A DNA stretch of 64,000 bases from DASQMT01 sp963827335 (GTDB lineage: Bacteria > Actinomycetota > Thermoleophilia > Solirubrobacterales > Solirubrobacteraceae): positions 62,001 through 126,000 of the forward strand of contig CAWHAP010000007.1 in assembly GCA_963827335.1 (NCBI GenBank), in the 5' to 3' direction. Positions 17,298 to 25,636 of the stretch are shown piece by piece. How positions within the stretch are numbered: position 1 is the stretch's first letter; each line of letters opens with the position of its first letter. The notes under the pieces are model-generated. The model did not search any database. It had not been told where the DNA came from and was given only the letters and a program-made list of their open reading frames with translations. The translations under genes and the position numbers were made by a program.

Positions 17298-18500
17298 TCA
17301 CGCGTCGCCCGCCAGCGTGCCGCGATACCACCAGACGACGACGGCGCCGAGCGCGGCGAAGGCCGCTGCGGCGAGGAAGCAGGCCTCCCAGCCGGATCCC
17401 TCGACGAGCGCGCCGCCGATCGCCGTGCCGGGCGCGAAGCCGATGAGGGTGGCGGTGACCGGCCACGAGTACGCCTCGGTGACCATGCCGCGGGGCGCGA
17501 CCCGCGCGATCAGCTCGTTCGCGGCGGCCGCCTGCGGCGCGATGAAGATCCCTGCGGTGATCACGAGCACGGCCATCGTGGTGATCGAGCCGGCGAGCAG
17601 CGCGGGGAGGAAGCCGAGCGGGAGCAGGACGGAGAGCACGAGGTAGATCGCCCCGAGCGAGCCGGGCCACGAGCGTGCGCCGTAGATGAGCCCGCCGGCG
17701 ACGCTGCCGACGGACCAAGTGGCGAGCAGGACGCCGGCGAGCTCCGTCTTCCCGTGCTCCTCGGCGAACGCCGGCAGGCTGATCTCGACGGTGCCGAAGC
17801 CGAAGCCGACGGGGATGGCGGCGAAGGCGAGCGTGCGCACCCCGCTCGAGCGCAGCGCGCCGAGCGCGCCGCCGGCCCGCGCGGCCCCGCGGTCAGGGCG
17901 CCAGCCGCGCGACGGGGCCTGGGCGACGAACAGCAGCGTCCCGGCCACGGTGCAGACGGCGCTGAGGCCGAGCGCGGCGATCGGCGAGGCCACGGCCACG
18001 ACGAGCGCCGCGAGCAGCGGGCCGGAGGTGAAGAGGACCTCGAGCGCGACCGAGTCGAGTGCGAACGCGGCGCCGGTGAGGTCCGCCCGGCCGCCCAGCA
18101 GCGACGACCACAGCGCGCGCAGCGCGCCGCCCACGGACGGGATCGCGATGCCGCCGAGGAGCCCGCAGACCACGAGCGCGCCGGTCGGGGCCCCGCTCTC
18201 GGTCAGCACGATGAGCCCGCCGGTCGCGGTGGCGTCGAGCAGCGCGGCCGGCACGAGCACGCGGCGCTGGCCGAAGCGGTCGATCAGCCGTCCCTGGCCG
18301 GGCACGCCGACGGCGGCGCCGATCGCGAACGCGCCGTCGACGAGGCCGGCGATCGCGTAGGAGTCGCGCGCCTCGGACAGGTACAGGATCACCGCGAGCG
18401 CGTAGACGCCGTACGGCAGCCGCGCGAGCATCGACGCCAGCAGGAGCGGCGTGACGTGGGGCTGGCGCAGGATCGCTGCGTAGCGGGCAGGGCCTGTCAT
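17298..18500 (-). CDS. MFS transporter
   Basis: A 400-residue permease with about 12 hydrophobic helices. The loop 2-3 motif appears as GQGRLIDRFGQRRVLV, a variant of the MFS G-x-x-x-D-R-x-G-R-R signature. No substrate-specific motif is recognised; the general layout resembles small-molecule exporters. The ATG at 18500 is immediately preceded by the 55-bp structured element at 18503-18557, so its transcript probably carries that structure in its leader. It is separated from the ABC operon only by the operator region. Confidence 0.85.
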   Translation of the reverse strand: MTGPARYAAILRQPHVTPLLLASMLARLPYGVYALAVILYLSEARDSYAIAGLVDGAFAIGAAVGVPGQGRLIDRFGQRRVLVPAALLDATATGGLIVLTESGAPTGALVVCGLLGGIAIPSVGGALRALWSSLLGGRADLTGAAFALDSVALEVLFTSGPLLAALVVAVASPIAALGLSAVCTVAGTLLFVAQAPSRGWRPDRGAARAGGALGALRSSGVRTLAFAAIPVGFGFGTVEISLPAFAEEHGKTELAGVLLATWSVGSVAGGLIYGARSWPGSLGAIYLVLSVLLPLGFLPALLAGSITTMAVLVITAGIFIAPQAAAANELIARVAPRGMVTEAYSWPVTATLIGFAPGTAIGGALVEGSGWEACFLAAAAFAALGAVVVWWYRGTLAGDA

Positions 18501-18502
18501 AC

Positions 18503-18557
18503 GTAACGTCGCCGAAGGCGAATGCGAGGAACGAGCAATTCGCCTGGCAGGCGAAAC
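18503..18557 (-). repeat. 55-bp structured element, copy 1 (upstream of MFS)
   Basis: Identical to 22441-22495 at 50 of 55 positions when read on the minus strand. It can form either two small hairpins (TCGCCT-gcc-AGGCGA and TCGCC-ttc-GGCGA) or one 8-bp stem, AGGCGAAT/ATTCGCCT, around a 14-nt loop. In the other copy this stem reads AGGCGAGC/GCTCGCCT, so two base pairs have changed in a compensated way. It ends 2 nt before the MFS start codon. Confidence 0.75.
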
Positions 18558-18597
18558 CCCCTGTCCCAGTTTCGCTGACTCGGAGTCGAACCCGATG

Positions 18598-18643
18598 TGG
18601 ACTGTACGGTCCGGATCGCGCTACGATGCGGACTCCCCAGTCC
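18598..18643 (+). promoter_or_regulatory. Promoter with two TetR-type operators
   Basis: A probable -35 TGGACT (18598-18603) and -10 TACGAT (18622-18627) with an 18-nt spacer precede the MFS-TetR operon. Two inverted repeats with the same half-site overlap it: GGACT-gtac-GGTCC (18599-18612) on the -35 and GGACT-cccc-AGTCC (18630-18643) downstream of the -10. They are 31 bp apart, close to three helical turns. The likely binder is the TetR protein at 20102-20665. Confidence 0.7.
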
Positions 18644-18662
18644 GGTTCTCCCCAAGGTCTTC

Positions 18663-20102
18663 ATGTCCCCACAGCTCGACGGGCGCCCGCATCCGATGCG
18701 GAGCCTGCTCATCCTCGGCGCGTCCGCCCTCGCGTTCTCGCTGGCGCAGACGATGCTGATCCCGGCCCTCGGCGAGCTCACGCACCAGCTCGGCACGGAC
18801 GCCTCCGGGATCGCCTGGGTCCTGACCGGGTACCTGCTCGCCGCCGCGGTCGCGACGCCGGTCGCCGGCCGGCTCGGCGACATGTTCGGCAAGCGCCGGC
18901 TGCTCGTGCTCTCGCTGCTCGCCTTCGGCGCGGGCTCGACGGTCGCCGCGCTCGGCAGCTCGCTCGAGGTCGTCGTGCTCGGCCGCGTGCTGCAGGGCTT
19001 CGGCGGCGGCATCTTCCCGCTCTGCTTCGGCATCATCCGCGACGAGTTCCCGCGCGAGAAGGTCGCCGGGAGCATCGGCCTGATCTCGGCCATCTTCGGC
19101 ATCGGCGGTGGCGCGGGCCTGATCGGCGGCGGCCTGATCGCCGACCACCTCTCCTACCACTGGATCTTCTGGCTCGGCACGATCAGCGCCGGGCTGGCCG
19201 CGATCGCGACCCAGCTGTGGGTGCCCGAGTCGCCCGAGCGCACGCCCGGACGGATCGACCTGCGGGGCGCCGCGCTGCTCGCGGTCGGGCTCGTCCTGCC
19301 GCTGATCGCCATCTCGCGCGCGAACGACTGGGGCTGGGGCAGCTCGCGCACGCTCCTGCTGATCGCTGCCGGCCTCGCCGTGCTCGCGCTCTGGGTCGTG
19401 GTCGAGCGGCGCACCGACCAGCCGCTGGCCGACATCCCGACGCTGATGAAGCCGCCGGTCCTGCTCACCAACGTCGCGACGCTGTTCGTCGGCTTCGGGA
19501 TGTTCGGCTCGTTCCTGCTCATCCCGCAGCTCGCCGAGCTGCCGGAGTCGACCGGCTTCGGCTTCGGCCTCGATGCCACCGGCGCCGGCCTGCTGATGCT
19601 GCCGGGCGCGCTCGTGATGCTCTTCACCGGGCCGATCTCGGGCGCGCTCGGCACGCGCTTCGGCTCCAGGCTCCCGCTCGCCATCGGCGCGGCCGTGACC
19701 AGCGCGGGCCTGTTCGGGCTCGGCCTGAACCACGGCACGCAGCTCACGGTCGTCCTGTGGTCGTTCGTGATGTCCGCGGGCATCGGCCTCGCCTTCGCGG
19801 CGATGGCGAACCTGATCGTGGAGGCGGTCCCGCAGGCCCAGACCGGCGAGGCGACCGGGATCAACACGCTGACCCGCTCCGTCGGCGCGTCGATCGGCTC
19901 GCAGGTGAGCGCGGCGATCCTGGCCGGCAGCGCCGTCGCGGGCAGCGCGGTCCCGACGAACGACGGCTTCACCGCCGCGTTCCTCGTGAGCGCCGGCGTG
20001 GCCGCGGTCTCGGCCTGCATCGCGGTCGTGATCCCGCGCGGCGAGCACCATGCGATCCGGGCGCGCACCCCGCGCCGCGAGCGCGCGCTGGCGGAGCGCT
20101 GA
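18663..20102 (+). CDS. MFS drug-efflux transporter (DHA2 type)
   Basis: A 479-residue transporter with 12-14 predicted helices. The antiporter motif A GRLGDMFGKRRLL lies in loop 2-3 and a motif-C-like glycine-rich stretch (GIGGGAGLIGGGLIADH) in helix 5, both typical of drug/H+ antiporters. The ATG at 18663 has a CAAGG stretch 6-10 nt upstream. The TetR gene follows with a 1-nt overlap, and TetR-type operators lie in the promoter, so this is probably a substrate-inducible efflux operon. Confidence 0.9.
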   Translation: MSPQLDGRPHPMRSLLILGASALAFSLAQTMLIPALGELTHQLGTDASGIAWVLTGYLLAAAVATPVAGRLGDMFGKRRLLVLSLLAFGAGSTVAALGSSLEVVVLGRVLQGFGGGIFPLCFGIIRDEFPREKVAGSIGLISAIFGIGGGAGLIGGGLIADHLSYHWIFWLGTISAGLAAIATQLWVPESPERTPGRIDLRGAALLAVGLVLPLIAISRANDWGWGSSRTLLLIAAGLAVLALWVVVERRTDQPLADIPTLMKPPVLLTNVATLFVGFGMFGSFLLIPQLAELPESTGFGFGLDATGAGLLMLPGALVMLFTGPISGALGTRFGSRLPLAIGAAVTSAGLFGLGLNHGTQLTVVLWSFVMSAGIGLAFAAMANLIVEAVPQAQTGEATGINTLTRSVGASIGSQVSAAILAGSAVAGSAVPTNDGFTAAFLVSAGVAAVSACIAVVIPRGEHHAIRARTPRRERALAER

Positions 20103-20665
20103 TGACGGCGCCGAGCACACCGAAGCGCGCCGACGCGGTCCGCAACCGCGCACGCGTCGTCGCCGCGGCCGCCGAGGTGTTCGCCGAGCGCGGCATCGAG
20201 GCGAGCGTCCCGGACGTCGCAGAGCGCGCCGGCGTCGGGAAGGCGACGGTCTACCGCTCGTTCCCGACGAAGGAGCACCTCGTCGCGGCCGTGGTCGCCG
20301 ACCACCTCGCCGGGTTCGAGCGCCGCGCGCGGGCCAAGCTCGGCGAGCCGGACGCGTGGGCGGCGCTGGAGGACCTGATGGGGGACGCCGCGGTGCGCCA
20401 GTGCGGCGACCGCACGCTGTCCGGCGCGCTCAAGGCGGGCGTCGCGCCCGAGCTGCTCGCCGAGGCGCGCACGCGCATGTGGGCCGCGATCGAGGCCCTG
20501 ATGGACCGCGCGAAGGAGCAGGGCGCGATGCGCCCCGACGCCACCCCGGCGGACCTGCGCGTGCTCTGGCTCGGCATCGCGCGCGTGCTCGAGGCCGACG
20601 AGGTCGCCGCGCCCGCCGAGTGGCGCCGCTACGCGGCGCTCGCGCTCGGCGCGCTGCGCGCCTGA
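20102..20665 (+). CDS. TetR-family regulator (efflux operon)
   Basis: A 187-residue repressor with a TetR DNA-binding domain (about residues 10-60: AAAEVFAERGI...VPDVAERAGVGKATVYRSFPTKEHL) and a helical ligand domain. Its ATG shares one base with the stop of the MFS gene (TGATG). Autoregulation through the inverted repeats at 18599-18643 is likely. Its 3' end overlaps the convergent uracil-DNA glycosylase gene by 37 nt. Confidence 0.9.
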   Translation: MTAPSTPKRADAVRNRARVVAAAAEVFAERGIEASVPDVAERAGVGKATVYRSFPTKEHLVAAVVADHLAGFERRARAKLGEPDAWAALEDLMGDAAVRQCGDRTLSGALKAGVAPELLAEARTRMWAAIEALMDRAKEQGAMRPDATPADLRVLWLGIARVLEADEVAAPAEWRRYAALALGALRA

Positions 20666-21333
20666 CCCGCCAGCGCGCGGGCGCGCTCGAGCACGGCGTC
20701 GAGCATGGGGGGCGTCAGCTTGCCCGTGAACGTGTTCTGCTGGCTCGGGTGGAAGCAGCCGAGCAGGGTGAGGTCGCCCAGCGGCGCCTCCGCGCCGTGG
20801 CCGAAGCGGGGGCGCGGGCGCAGCGCCGGCGCGAGCTGGCGGAACGCGGCGTCCCACGCGAACGCCCCGAGGCAGACGACGACGCGCGGGCGCGCCAGCT
20901 CGGCGAGCTCCGCCCGCAGCCACGCGGCGCACGTGTCGCGCTCGGCCGGCGTCGGCTTGTTCGCCGGCGGCGCGCAGCGCACGGCGGCGGTGATCCAGCA
21001 GTCGCGCAGCGCGAGCCCGTCGCCGCGGTGGGTCGCGACCGGCTGGTTGGCGAACCCGGTGCGGTGCAGCGCTGCGAACAGGAAGTCGCCCGAGCGGTCG
21101 CCCGTGAACACGCGGCCGGTGCGGTTGGCGCCGTGGGCGGCGGGCGCGAGGCCGAGCAGCAGCACCCGCGCCTCCGGGTCGCCGAAGCCGCCGATCGGCC
21201 GGCCCCAGTACTCCTGGTCCCGGAAGGCCGCGCGCTTCTCGCGCGCCACCTGCTCGCGCCAGGCCACGAGCCGCGGGCAGCGGCGGCAGTCGTGGACCGC
21301 CGCCTCGAGGGCGGCGAGCCCGGCGGCGCTCAC
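20629..21333 (-). CDS. Family 5 uracil-DNA glycosylase (UDGb)
   Basis: A 234-residue DNA repair enzyme. Motif A GLAPAAHGANRTGRVFTGD matches family 5, where Ala replaces the catalytic Asp/Asn of other families. Motif B HPSQQNTFTG is present near the C terminus. Cysteines in CRRCP and downstream positions (AAVRCAPP, ERDTC) fit the 4Fe-4S cluster of families 4 and 5. The GTG at 21333 overlaps the stop of the upstream TetR gene (GTGA). It removes uracil and other deaminated bases from double-stranded DNA. Confidence 0.9.
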   Translation of the reverse strand: MSAAGLAALEAAVHDCRRCPRLVAWREQVAREKRAAFRDQEYWGRPIGGFGDPEARVLLLGLAPAAHGANRTGRVFTGDRSGDFLFAALHRTGFANQPVATHRGDGLALRDCWITAAVRCAPPANKPTPAERDTCAAWLRAELAELARPRVVVCLGAFAWDAAFRQLAPALRPRPRFGHGAEAPLGDLTLLGCFHPSQQNTFTGKLTPPMLDAVLERARALAGQARSAPSASAA

Positions 21334-21986
21334 GCCGGCGTACCGTCGGCGGTGTGCATGAGGCCGAGCACGAGGCGTTCGACGACCGGCTCCAGGTCGC
21401 GGAGGTCCTCGGGCTCGCGGGTGCGGATCTGGCGCGAGGCCAGCTCGATCACCGCGCCGACGATCGCGAACGCGTCGTGCCGCGAGGCGAGCCGGACCGC
21501 GGCGCCGCGCTCGGCGTCCTCGCGGTTGACCGCGTCGATGTAGGAGGCGTACTCGGCGAACACCGCGTCGCGCCGCTCCATCGCGCGCGGCCCCGCTCCG
21601 ATGATCTCCACGAGCAGCGTCTGCGCCTCGTCGGGGAAGGCCGCGAGCACCTCGAGGAACGTGTGGATGACCGCGCGCACGCGCCCCGCGGCGTCGGTCC
21701 CCGCGTACTCCTCGCCCGTCCGCCGCATCGCCTCCAGGACCGCCGCGGTGGCGTCGTCGTGCAGCGCGACGATGCAGTCCTCCTTGTTGTCGAAGTGCTC
21801 GTAGAACGTGGCCTTCGACATGCCGGCCTCGCGCGCGATCGCCTCGGCGGTGGCCTCCCCGTAGCCGACGCTCGCGAACACGTGCCCGGCGGCCCGGTAC
21901 AGGCGCCGGCGCTGGCGGTCCTGGCGCACCTCGAGCGGTGGCGCGTGGCGCCCGCGCGGCGCCGTGTCGTGCTCCCGGTCCCGCAT
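21330..21986 (-). CDS. TetR-family regulator
   Basis: A 218-residue protein with an N-terminal TetR helix-turn-helix (RLYRAAGHVFASVGYGEATAEAIAREAGMSKATFYEHFDNKEDC, about residues 28-75) and a C-terminal dimer/ligand region. The Y-E-H-F motif of the recognition helix is intact. ATG 21986 is supported by a TACCAT box 9 nt upstream. It is transcribed with the uracil-DNA glycosylase gene; the ligand and the target genes are not evident. Confidence 0.87.
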   Translation of the reverse strand: MRDREHDTAPRGRHAPPLEVRQDRQRRRLYRAAGHVFASVGYGEATAEAIAREAGMSKATFYEHFDNKEDCIVALHDDATAAVLEAMRRTGEEYAGTDAAGRVRAVIHTFLEVLAAFPDEAQTLLVEIIGAGPRAMERRDAVFAEYASYIDAVNREDAERGAAVRLASRHDAFAIVGAVIELASRQIRTREPEDLRDLEPVVERLVLGLMHTADGTPA

Positions 21987-21995
21987 GGAGTCGCG

Positions 21996-22001
21996 ATGGT
22001 A
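21996..22001 (-). promoter_or_regulatory. Putative -10 box of the TetR-UDG operon
   Basis: TACCAT on the minus strand ends 9 nt before ATG 21986, consistent with a leaderless or nearly leaderless transcript. A TACCCT on the plus strand at 22012-22017 may serve the divergent lipoprotein gene, so the two promoters are back to back. Confidence 0.45.
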
Positions 22002-22029
22002 GCCGGGGCACTACCCTACGGGCGCAGGT

Positions 22030-22440
22030 ATGCCCCGTCCGTTCGCCGGCCTCCTGCTCGTCCTCGCCCTCCTCGTCTCCGGCTGCGCCGGCGCGGCCTC
22101 CTCCGCGGGCGACTTCGAGGGGGAGGAGAAGGCGGTCGCCGAGCAGGTCGAGAAGCTCCAGAGCGCCGGCGAGACCGGCGACGCCAAGGTGATCTGCGAC
22201 GAGGTGCTCGCCTCGGCGCTGCGCGAGCAGATCCAGGCCGCCGGGTCGACCTGCGAGCAGGAGCTCGACAAGGCGATCAAGGACGCCGACGACTTCGACC
22301 TCGAGGTCGACGACGTCACGATCGACGGCGACCAGGCGACCGCGAAGGTCACCGGCAAGTCCGACGGCAAGGATCAGGTGCGCGACTTCACGTTCACCCG
22401 TGAAGGCAAGACCTGGCGGGCGACGGACCTTGGATCATAG
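22030..22440 (+). CDS. Small lipoprotein
   Basis: A 136-residue protein with a lipoprotein signal peptide ending in LVSGC (lipobox, lipidated Cys at about residue 19). The mature part is acidic; a helical segment with two cysteines (VICDEVL and STCEQEL) precedes a small beta domain (VDDVTIDGDQATAKVTGKSDG...DFTFTREGKTWRATDL). This resembles the compact NTF2-like lipoproteins often found in actinobacteria, but the family is not certain. The 55-bp structured element begins directly after the stop. Confidence 0.75.
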   Translation: MPRPFAGLLLVLALLVSGCAGAASSAGDFEGEEKAVAEQVEKLQSAGETGDAKVICDEVLASALREQIQAAGSTCEQELDKAIKDADDFDLEVDDVTIDGDQATAKVTGKSDGKDQVRDFTFTREGKTWRATDLGS

Positions 22441-22495
22441 GTTTCGCCTGCCAGGCGAGCCGCTCGTTCCTCGCGCTCGCCTTCGGCGACGTTAC
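22441..22495 (+). repeat. 55-bp structured element, copy 2 (between lipoprotein and rmlB)
   Basis: The second copy of the element at 18503-18557, filling the gap between two convergent genes and covering the last codons of rmlB. The stem AGGCGAGC (22453-22460)/GCTCGCCT (22475-22482) replaces AGGCGAAT/ATTCGCCT of the other copy by paired changes. Here it could act as a bidirectional 3'-end structure. Confidence 0.75.
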
Positions 22496-23493
22496 ATGCC
22501 CAACGCCTTGCCGTACTGCCGCTCGTAGTAGGCGCGGTAGTCCCCGCTGCGGATGGTCTCCCACCACGCCGGGTTGTCGCGGTACCACGCGACCGTCCGC
22601 TCCAGGCCGTCCGCGAAGCGCACCTGCGGCTCCCAGCCGAGCGCGCGGGCCTTCTCGGAGCCGAGCGAGTAGCGGCGGTCGTGGCCGGGCCGGTCGGGGA
22701 CGTACTCGATCAGGTCCTCCGAGGCGCCCGTGAGCGCGATGATGCGCTGGACGACGTCGAGGTTGACGGCCTCGTCGGGCCCGCCGACGTTGTAGGTCTC
22801 CCCGGGGACGCCGTGGGCCAGCACGTGGCCGATGCCGCGCGCGAAGTCCTCCACGAAGATCCAGTTGCGGACCTGCTGGCCGTCGCCGTAGACCGGCAGG
22901 GGGTCGCCGTGCAGCGCGTTGAGCACCATCAGCGGGATGAGCTTCTCGGGGTACTGGTAGGGCCCGTAGTTGTTCGAGCCGCGGCAGATCAGCGCCTCGA
23001 GCCCGTAGGTGTGGTGGTAGGAGGCGACGAGCAGGTCGGCGCCCGCCTTCGTGGCCGAGTAGGGCGAGGACGGCTGCAGCGGCGACTCCTCGGTGAACGA
23101 GCCCGACTCGATCGAACCGTAGACCTCGTCGGTGGAGACCTGGACGTAGCGCACACCGCGCGCGCGGGCCGCCTCCAGCAGCACGAACGTGCCGAGGGCG
23201 TGCGTGGTGATGAACGCGTCGGGCTCGGCGATCGAGCGGTCGACGTGCGTCTCGGCGGCGAAGTTCACGACCGCGTCCACGTCCTCCATCGCGGCGGCGA
23301 CGGCGTCGGCGTCCTCGATGCCCGCATGCACGAAGGCGAAGCCGTCGTGGCCGCGCAGGTCGGCGAGGTTCTCCTCGCGGCCGGCGTAGGTGAGCTTGTC
23401 GAGCACGGTGACGGCGTCCCCGTGCTCGGTGACGCGCTGGCGGGCGAAGTTGGAGCCGATGAAGCCGGCACCTCCGCAGACGAGCAGCTTCAT
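22492..23493 (-). CDS. rmlB: dTDP-glucose 4,6-dehydratase
   Basis: A 333-residue extended short-chain dehydrogenase. The NAD-binding motif GGAGFIGSN lies at residues 7-15; STDEVYGS supplies catalytic Thr, Asp and Glu, and YSATK the Tyr-Lys pair. The length matches RmlB. It converts dTDP-glucose to dTDP-4-keto-6-deoxyglucose in dTDP-rhamnose synthesis. The ATG at 23493 overlaps the rmlD stop (ATGA). rmlA is about 5.5 kb away at 29016, and rmlC is not in the window. Confidence 0.95.
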   Translation of the reverse strand: MKLLVCGGAGFIGSNFARQRVTEHGDAVTVLDKLTYAGREENLADLRGHDGFAFVHAGIEDADAVAAAMEDVDAVVNFAAETHVDRSIAEPDAFITTHALGTFVLLEAARARGVRYVQVSTDEVYGSIESGSFTEESPLQPSSPYSATKAGADLLVASYHHTYGLEALICRGSNNYGPYQYPEKLIPLMVLNALHGDPLPVYGDGQQVRNWIFVEDFARGIGHVLAHGVPGETYNVGGPDEAVNLDVVQRIIALTGASEDLIEYVPDRPGHDRRYSLGSEKARALGWEPQVRFADGLERTVAWYRDNPAWWETIRSGDYRAYYERQYGKALGM

Positions 23494-24332
23494 GCGGTGA
23501 CTCCCAGTTCGAGGTAGGCGGTGAGGCCGTCCTGCCACGGCGGCAGCACGGGGGTGTCCGGGCGCTCGCTGCGCAGGACGGAGAAGGCGGGGCGCGGCGC
23601 GGGGCGGCCGAGGTCGGCGGTGCGGCCGCGCGTGAGCGCGACCTGCCGGCCGGTGGCGGCGAACGTGGCCGCGGCGAGGTCGTACCAGGAGCACGCGCCC
23701 GCGCCCGCGACGTGGCGCACGCCGCCGAGCCGCCCCTCGGCGACCGTCACGAGGGCCTCGGCGAGGTGGCCGGTGAACGTGGGGCAGCCGACCTGGTCGT
23801 CGACGACCGTCAGGGCGTCGCGCTCGGAGGCGAGGCGCAGCATCGTGGCGACGAAGTTGCCGCCGTGGCGGCCGAACAGCCAGGCGGTGCGGACGATCGC
23901 GTGCGCCTCGGGCGCGGCCGCGGCGACGGCGAGCTCGCCCGCGAGCTTGGACCGCCCGTAGGCGCCGACCGGGGCGGTCGCCGCCGACTCCGTGTACGGC
24001 TCGGTCCCGGTCCCGTCGAACACGTAGTCGGTCGAGACCTGGACGGTGAAGGCGCCGGCCGCGGCCGCGGCGGCCGCGACGTGGCCCGCGGCGGCGCCGT
24101 TGAGCCGGGTGGCGGCGGCCTCGTCGGCCTCCGCGCCGTCGACGTCGGTCCAGGCGGCGCAGTTGACCACGGCGTCGGGCGCGGCGGCGGCGATCGCGGC
24201 GTGCACGGCGTCCGCGTCGCGGATGTCGAGGTCGCCGCGGGCGAGGGGGTCGACCTCGTGGCCGGCGCGCTCGGCGGCTGCGGCGAGGTCGCGCCCGAGC
24301 ATGCCCGCGGCGCCGGTCAGGAGCAGGCGCAT
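23490..24332 (-). CDS. rmlD: dTDP-4-dehydrorhamnose reductase
   Basis: A 280-residue short-chain reductase with N-terminal GAAGMLGRDL nucleotide-binding motif, conserved NCAAWTDVDGAE, STDYVFDG and catalytic Y-x-x-x-K in YGRSKLAGE. It performs the last step of dTDP-L-rhamnose synthesis, reducing dTDP-6-deoxy-L-lyxo-4-hexulose. The C-terminal part aligns with the RmlD substrate domain (RPAFSVL). It is the first gene of the rmlDB operon. Confidence 0.93.
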   Translation of the reverse strand: MRLLLTGAAGMLGRDLAAAAERAGHEVDPLARGDLDIRDADAVHAAIAAAAPDAVVNCAAWTDVDGAEADEAAATRLNGAAAGHVAAAAAAAGAFTVQVSTDYVFDGTGTEPYTESAATAPVGAYGRSKLAGELAVAAAAPEAHAIVRTAWLFGRHGGNFVATMLRLASERDALTVVDDQVGCPTFTGHLAEALVTVAEGRLGGVRHVAGAGACSWYDLAAATFAATGRQVALTRGRTADLGRPAPRPAFSVLRSERPDTPVLPPWQDGLTAYLELGVTA

Positions 24333-24363
24333 CGGCGATAAGTGGTAGCAGCGCGGGTTCGCG

Positions 24364-25578
24364 TCATCGGATCCTTAACGCGAGGGAGAGCTCGAAACGC
24401 GCGTCGGGGTCCTCCAGCCGGTCGCCGAACAGGTCGCGCAGCTGGCGCACCCGGTAGCGGACGGTCTGGGGGTGGACCTCGAGCGCGGCGGCCACCGCCT
24501 GGACCTGGCCGGGGCGGTCGAGCCACGCTGCGAGTGTCTCGCGCAGCCGCGCCCGCGGGCCGTCGGCGAGCGCGTCGAGCGGCGCGAGCCGGGACGCTGC
24601 GAGGTCGGCGGCGACCGCGCCGTCCGCGGCGAGCAGCAGGTCGGCCAGGTGCTCGTCGGCGACGACGAGGCCCTCGGCGGCGTCCGCGCCCAGCCGCCCG
24701 GCGGCGGCGAGCCGGTAGGTGGCGACGGCGCGCCGCACCGAGGCCAGCGCCTCGGGCCACGCCACCGTCGTGCCGAGCGCGGCGGCGCGGTCGCGGACCG
24801 CCGCGTCGAGCCGCCGGCGGCGCCCCGGCGCGTCCGGGTCGGGGACGAAGACGATCGCCGCGCCCGCGGCCTCGGCGCCGATCGCCCCTTCGCCGAGCTG
24901 CCGCGCGAGCCGCGCGGCGAGCGAGTCCAGGTGCGCCTCGCCGGGCTGCCCGTCGGCGGCGGTCCCGGCCACGAGCGCGGCGACGCCGCCGCGCGGGAGC
25001 GCCCACGTCGCGGCCACGGCGGCGGTGCGGACCGCCTCCTGACCGGCGGGCGGGTCCTGCGCCAGCAGCCGCACGAGCCGGCGCCGGCGGCGCTCGCTCT
25101 CGCCCGCGGCGACGGACTGCTCCTCCGCGAAGCCCTCGGCGGACTCGGCCGAGAGCTCGTCGATGTAGGCGAAGATCGCCTCGCCGAGCGAGTAGATCGC
25201 GGCCGGCGCGAGGCCGCCGGCCACGCCGGCGTCGACGAACCGCCGCCAGGCCAGCCGCGCGCCCACGCGGTAGGCGGCGAGCAGCGCCTCGAGGCTGCGG
25301 CCGGCGCGGAACTCGCCGCGCCCGAGGTCGACGTACACGCGGGCCGATCCGGACGTGCCGGGCGCCGGGTCGGCGAGCAGGTCGACGAAGCGGTTGAACG
25401 CGACCTCGACGCCGCTGCGCACCACCTGCCCGAACTCGCCCTCCATCGCCCGGGCATAACCCGGCACCTCGCGGGCGATCGCGGCGATCGTCTCGTCGGC
25501 GAGCGCCGGAAGCACCGGGCGCAGGACATCCGCCGCCTCCGGGGGCACCGCCTCGTAGGAGCGGGTCGCGGCCTCCAT
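24364..25578 (-). CDS. PucR/CdaR-family transcriptional regulator
   Basis: About 404 residues. A helical sensor-like N-terminal half (RsbR-like, about 20-165) precedes a PucR-type central region and a C-terminal helix-turn-helix (ARLRETLAAWLDRPGQVQAVAAALEVHPQTVRYRVRQLRDLFG), the hallmark of PucR/CdaR activators. ATG 25578 is chosen because a TAGCCT box lies 7 nt upstream; GTG 25584 is also in frame. The regulon is unknown; it is divergent from the DeoR operon with about 67 nt between. Confidence 0.87.
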   Translation of the reverse strand: MEAATRSYEAVPPEAADVLRPVLPALADETIAAIAREVPGYARAMEGEFGQVVRSGVEVAFNRFVDLLADPAPGTSGSARVYVDLGRGEFRAGRSLEALLAAYRVGARLAWRRFVDAGVAGGLAPAAIYSLGEAIFAYIDELSAESAEGFAEEQSVAAGESERRRRRLVRLLAQDPPAGQEAVRTAAVAATWALPRGGVAALVAGTAADGQPGEAHLDSLAARLARQLGEGAIGAEAAGAAIVFVPDPDAPGRRRRLDAAVRDRAAALGTTVAWPEALASVRRAVATYRLAAAGRLGADAAEGLVVADEHLADLLLAADGAVAADLAASRLAPLDALADGPRARLRETLAAWLDRPGQVQAVAAALEVHPQTVRYRVRQLRDLFGDRLEDPDARFELSLALRIR

Positions 25579-25585
25579 TGTCACG

Positions 25586-25591
25586 AGGCTA
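25586..25591 (-). promoter_or_regulatory. Putative leaderless -10 box of the PucR gene
   Basis: TAGCCT on the minus strand, 7 nt before ATG 25578. The upstream GTG (25584) is too close to the box to be used, which favours the ATG. Confidence 0.5.
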
Positions 25592-25636
25592 CAGATCCAT
25601 GTCCGGAGCCGATCCGCGGAGAATCATGCAGTAGCA

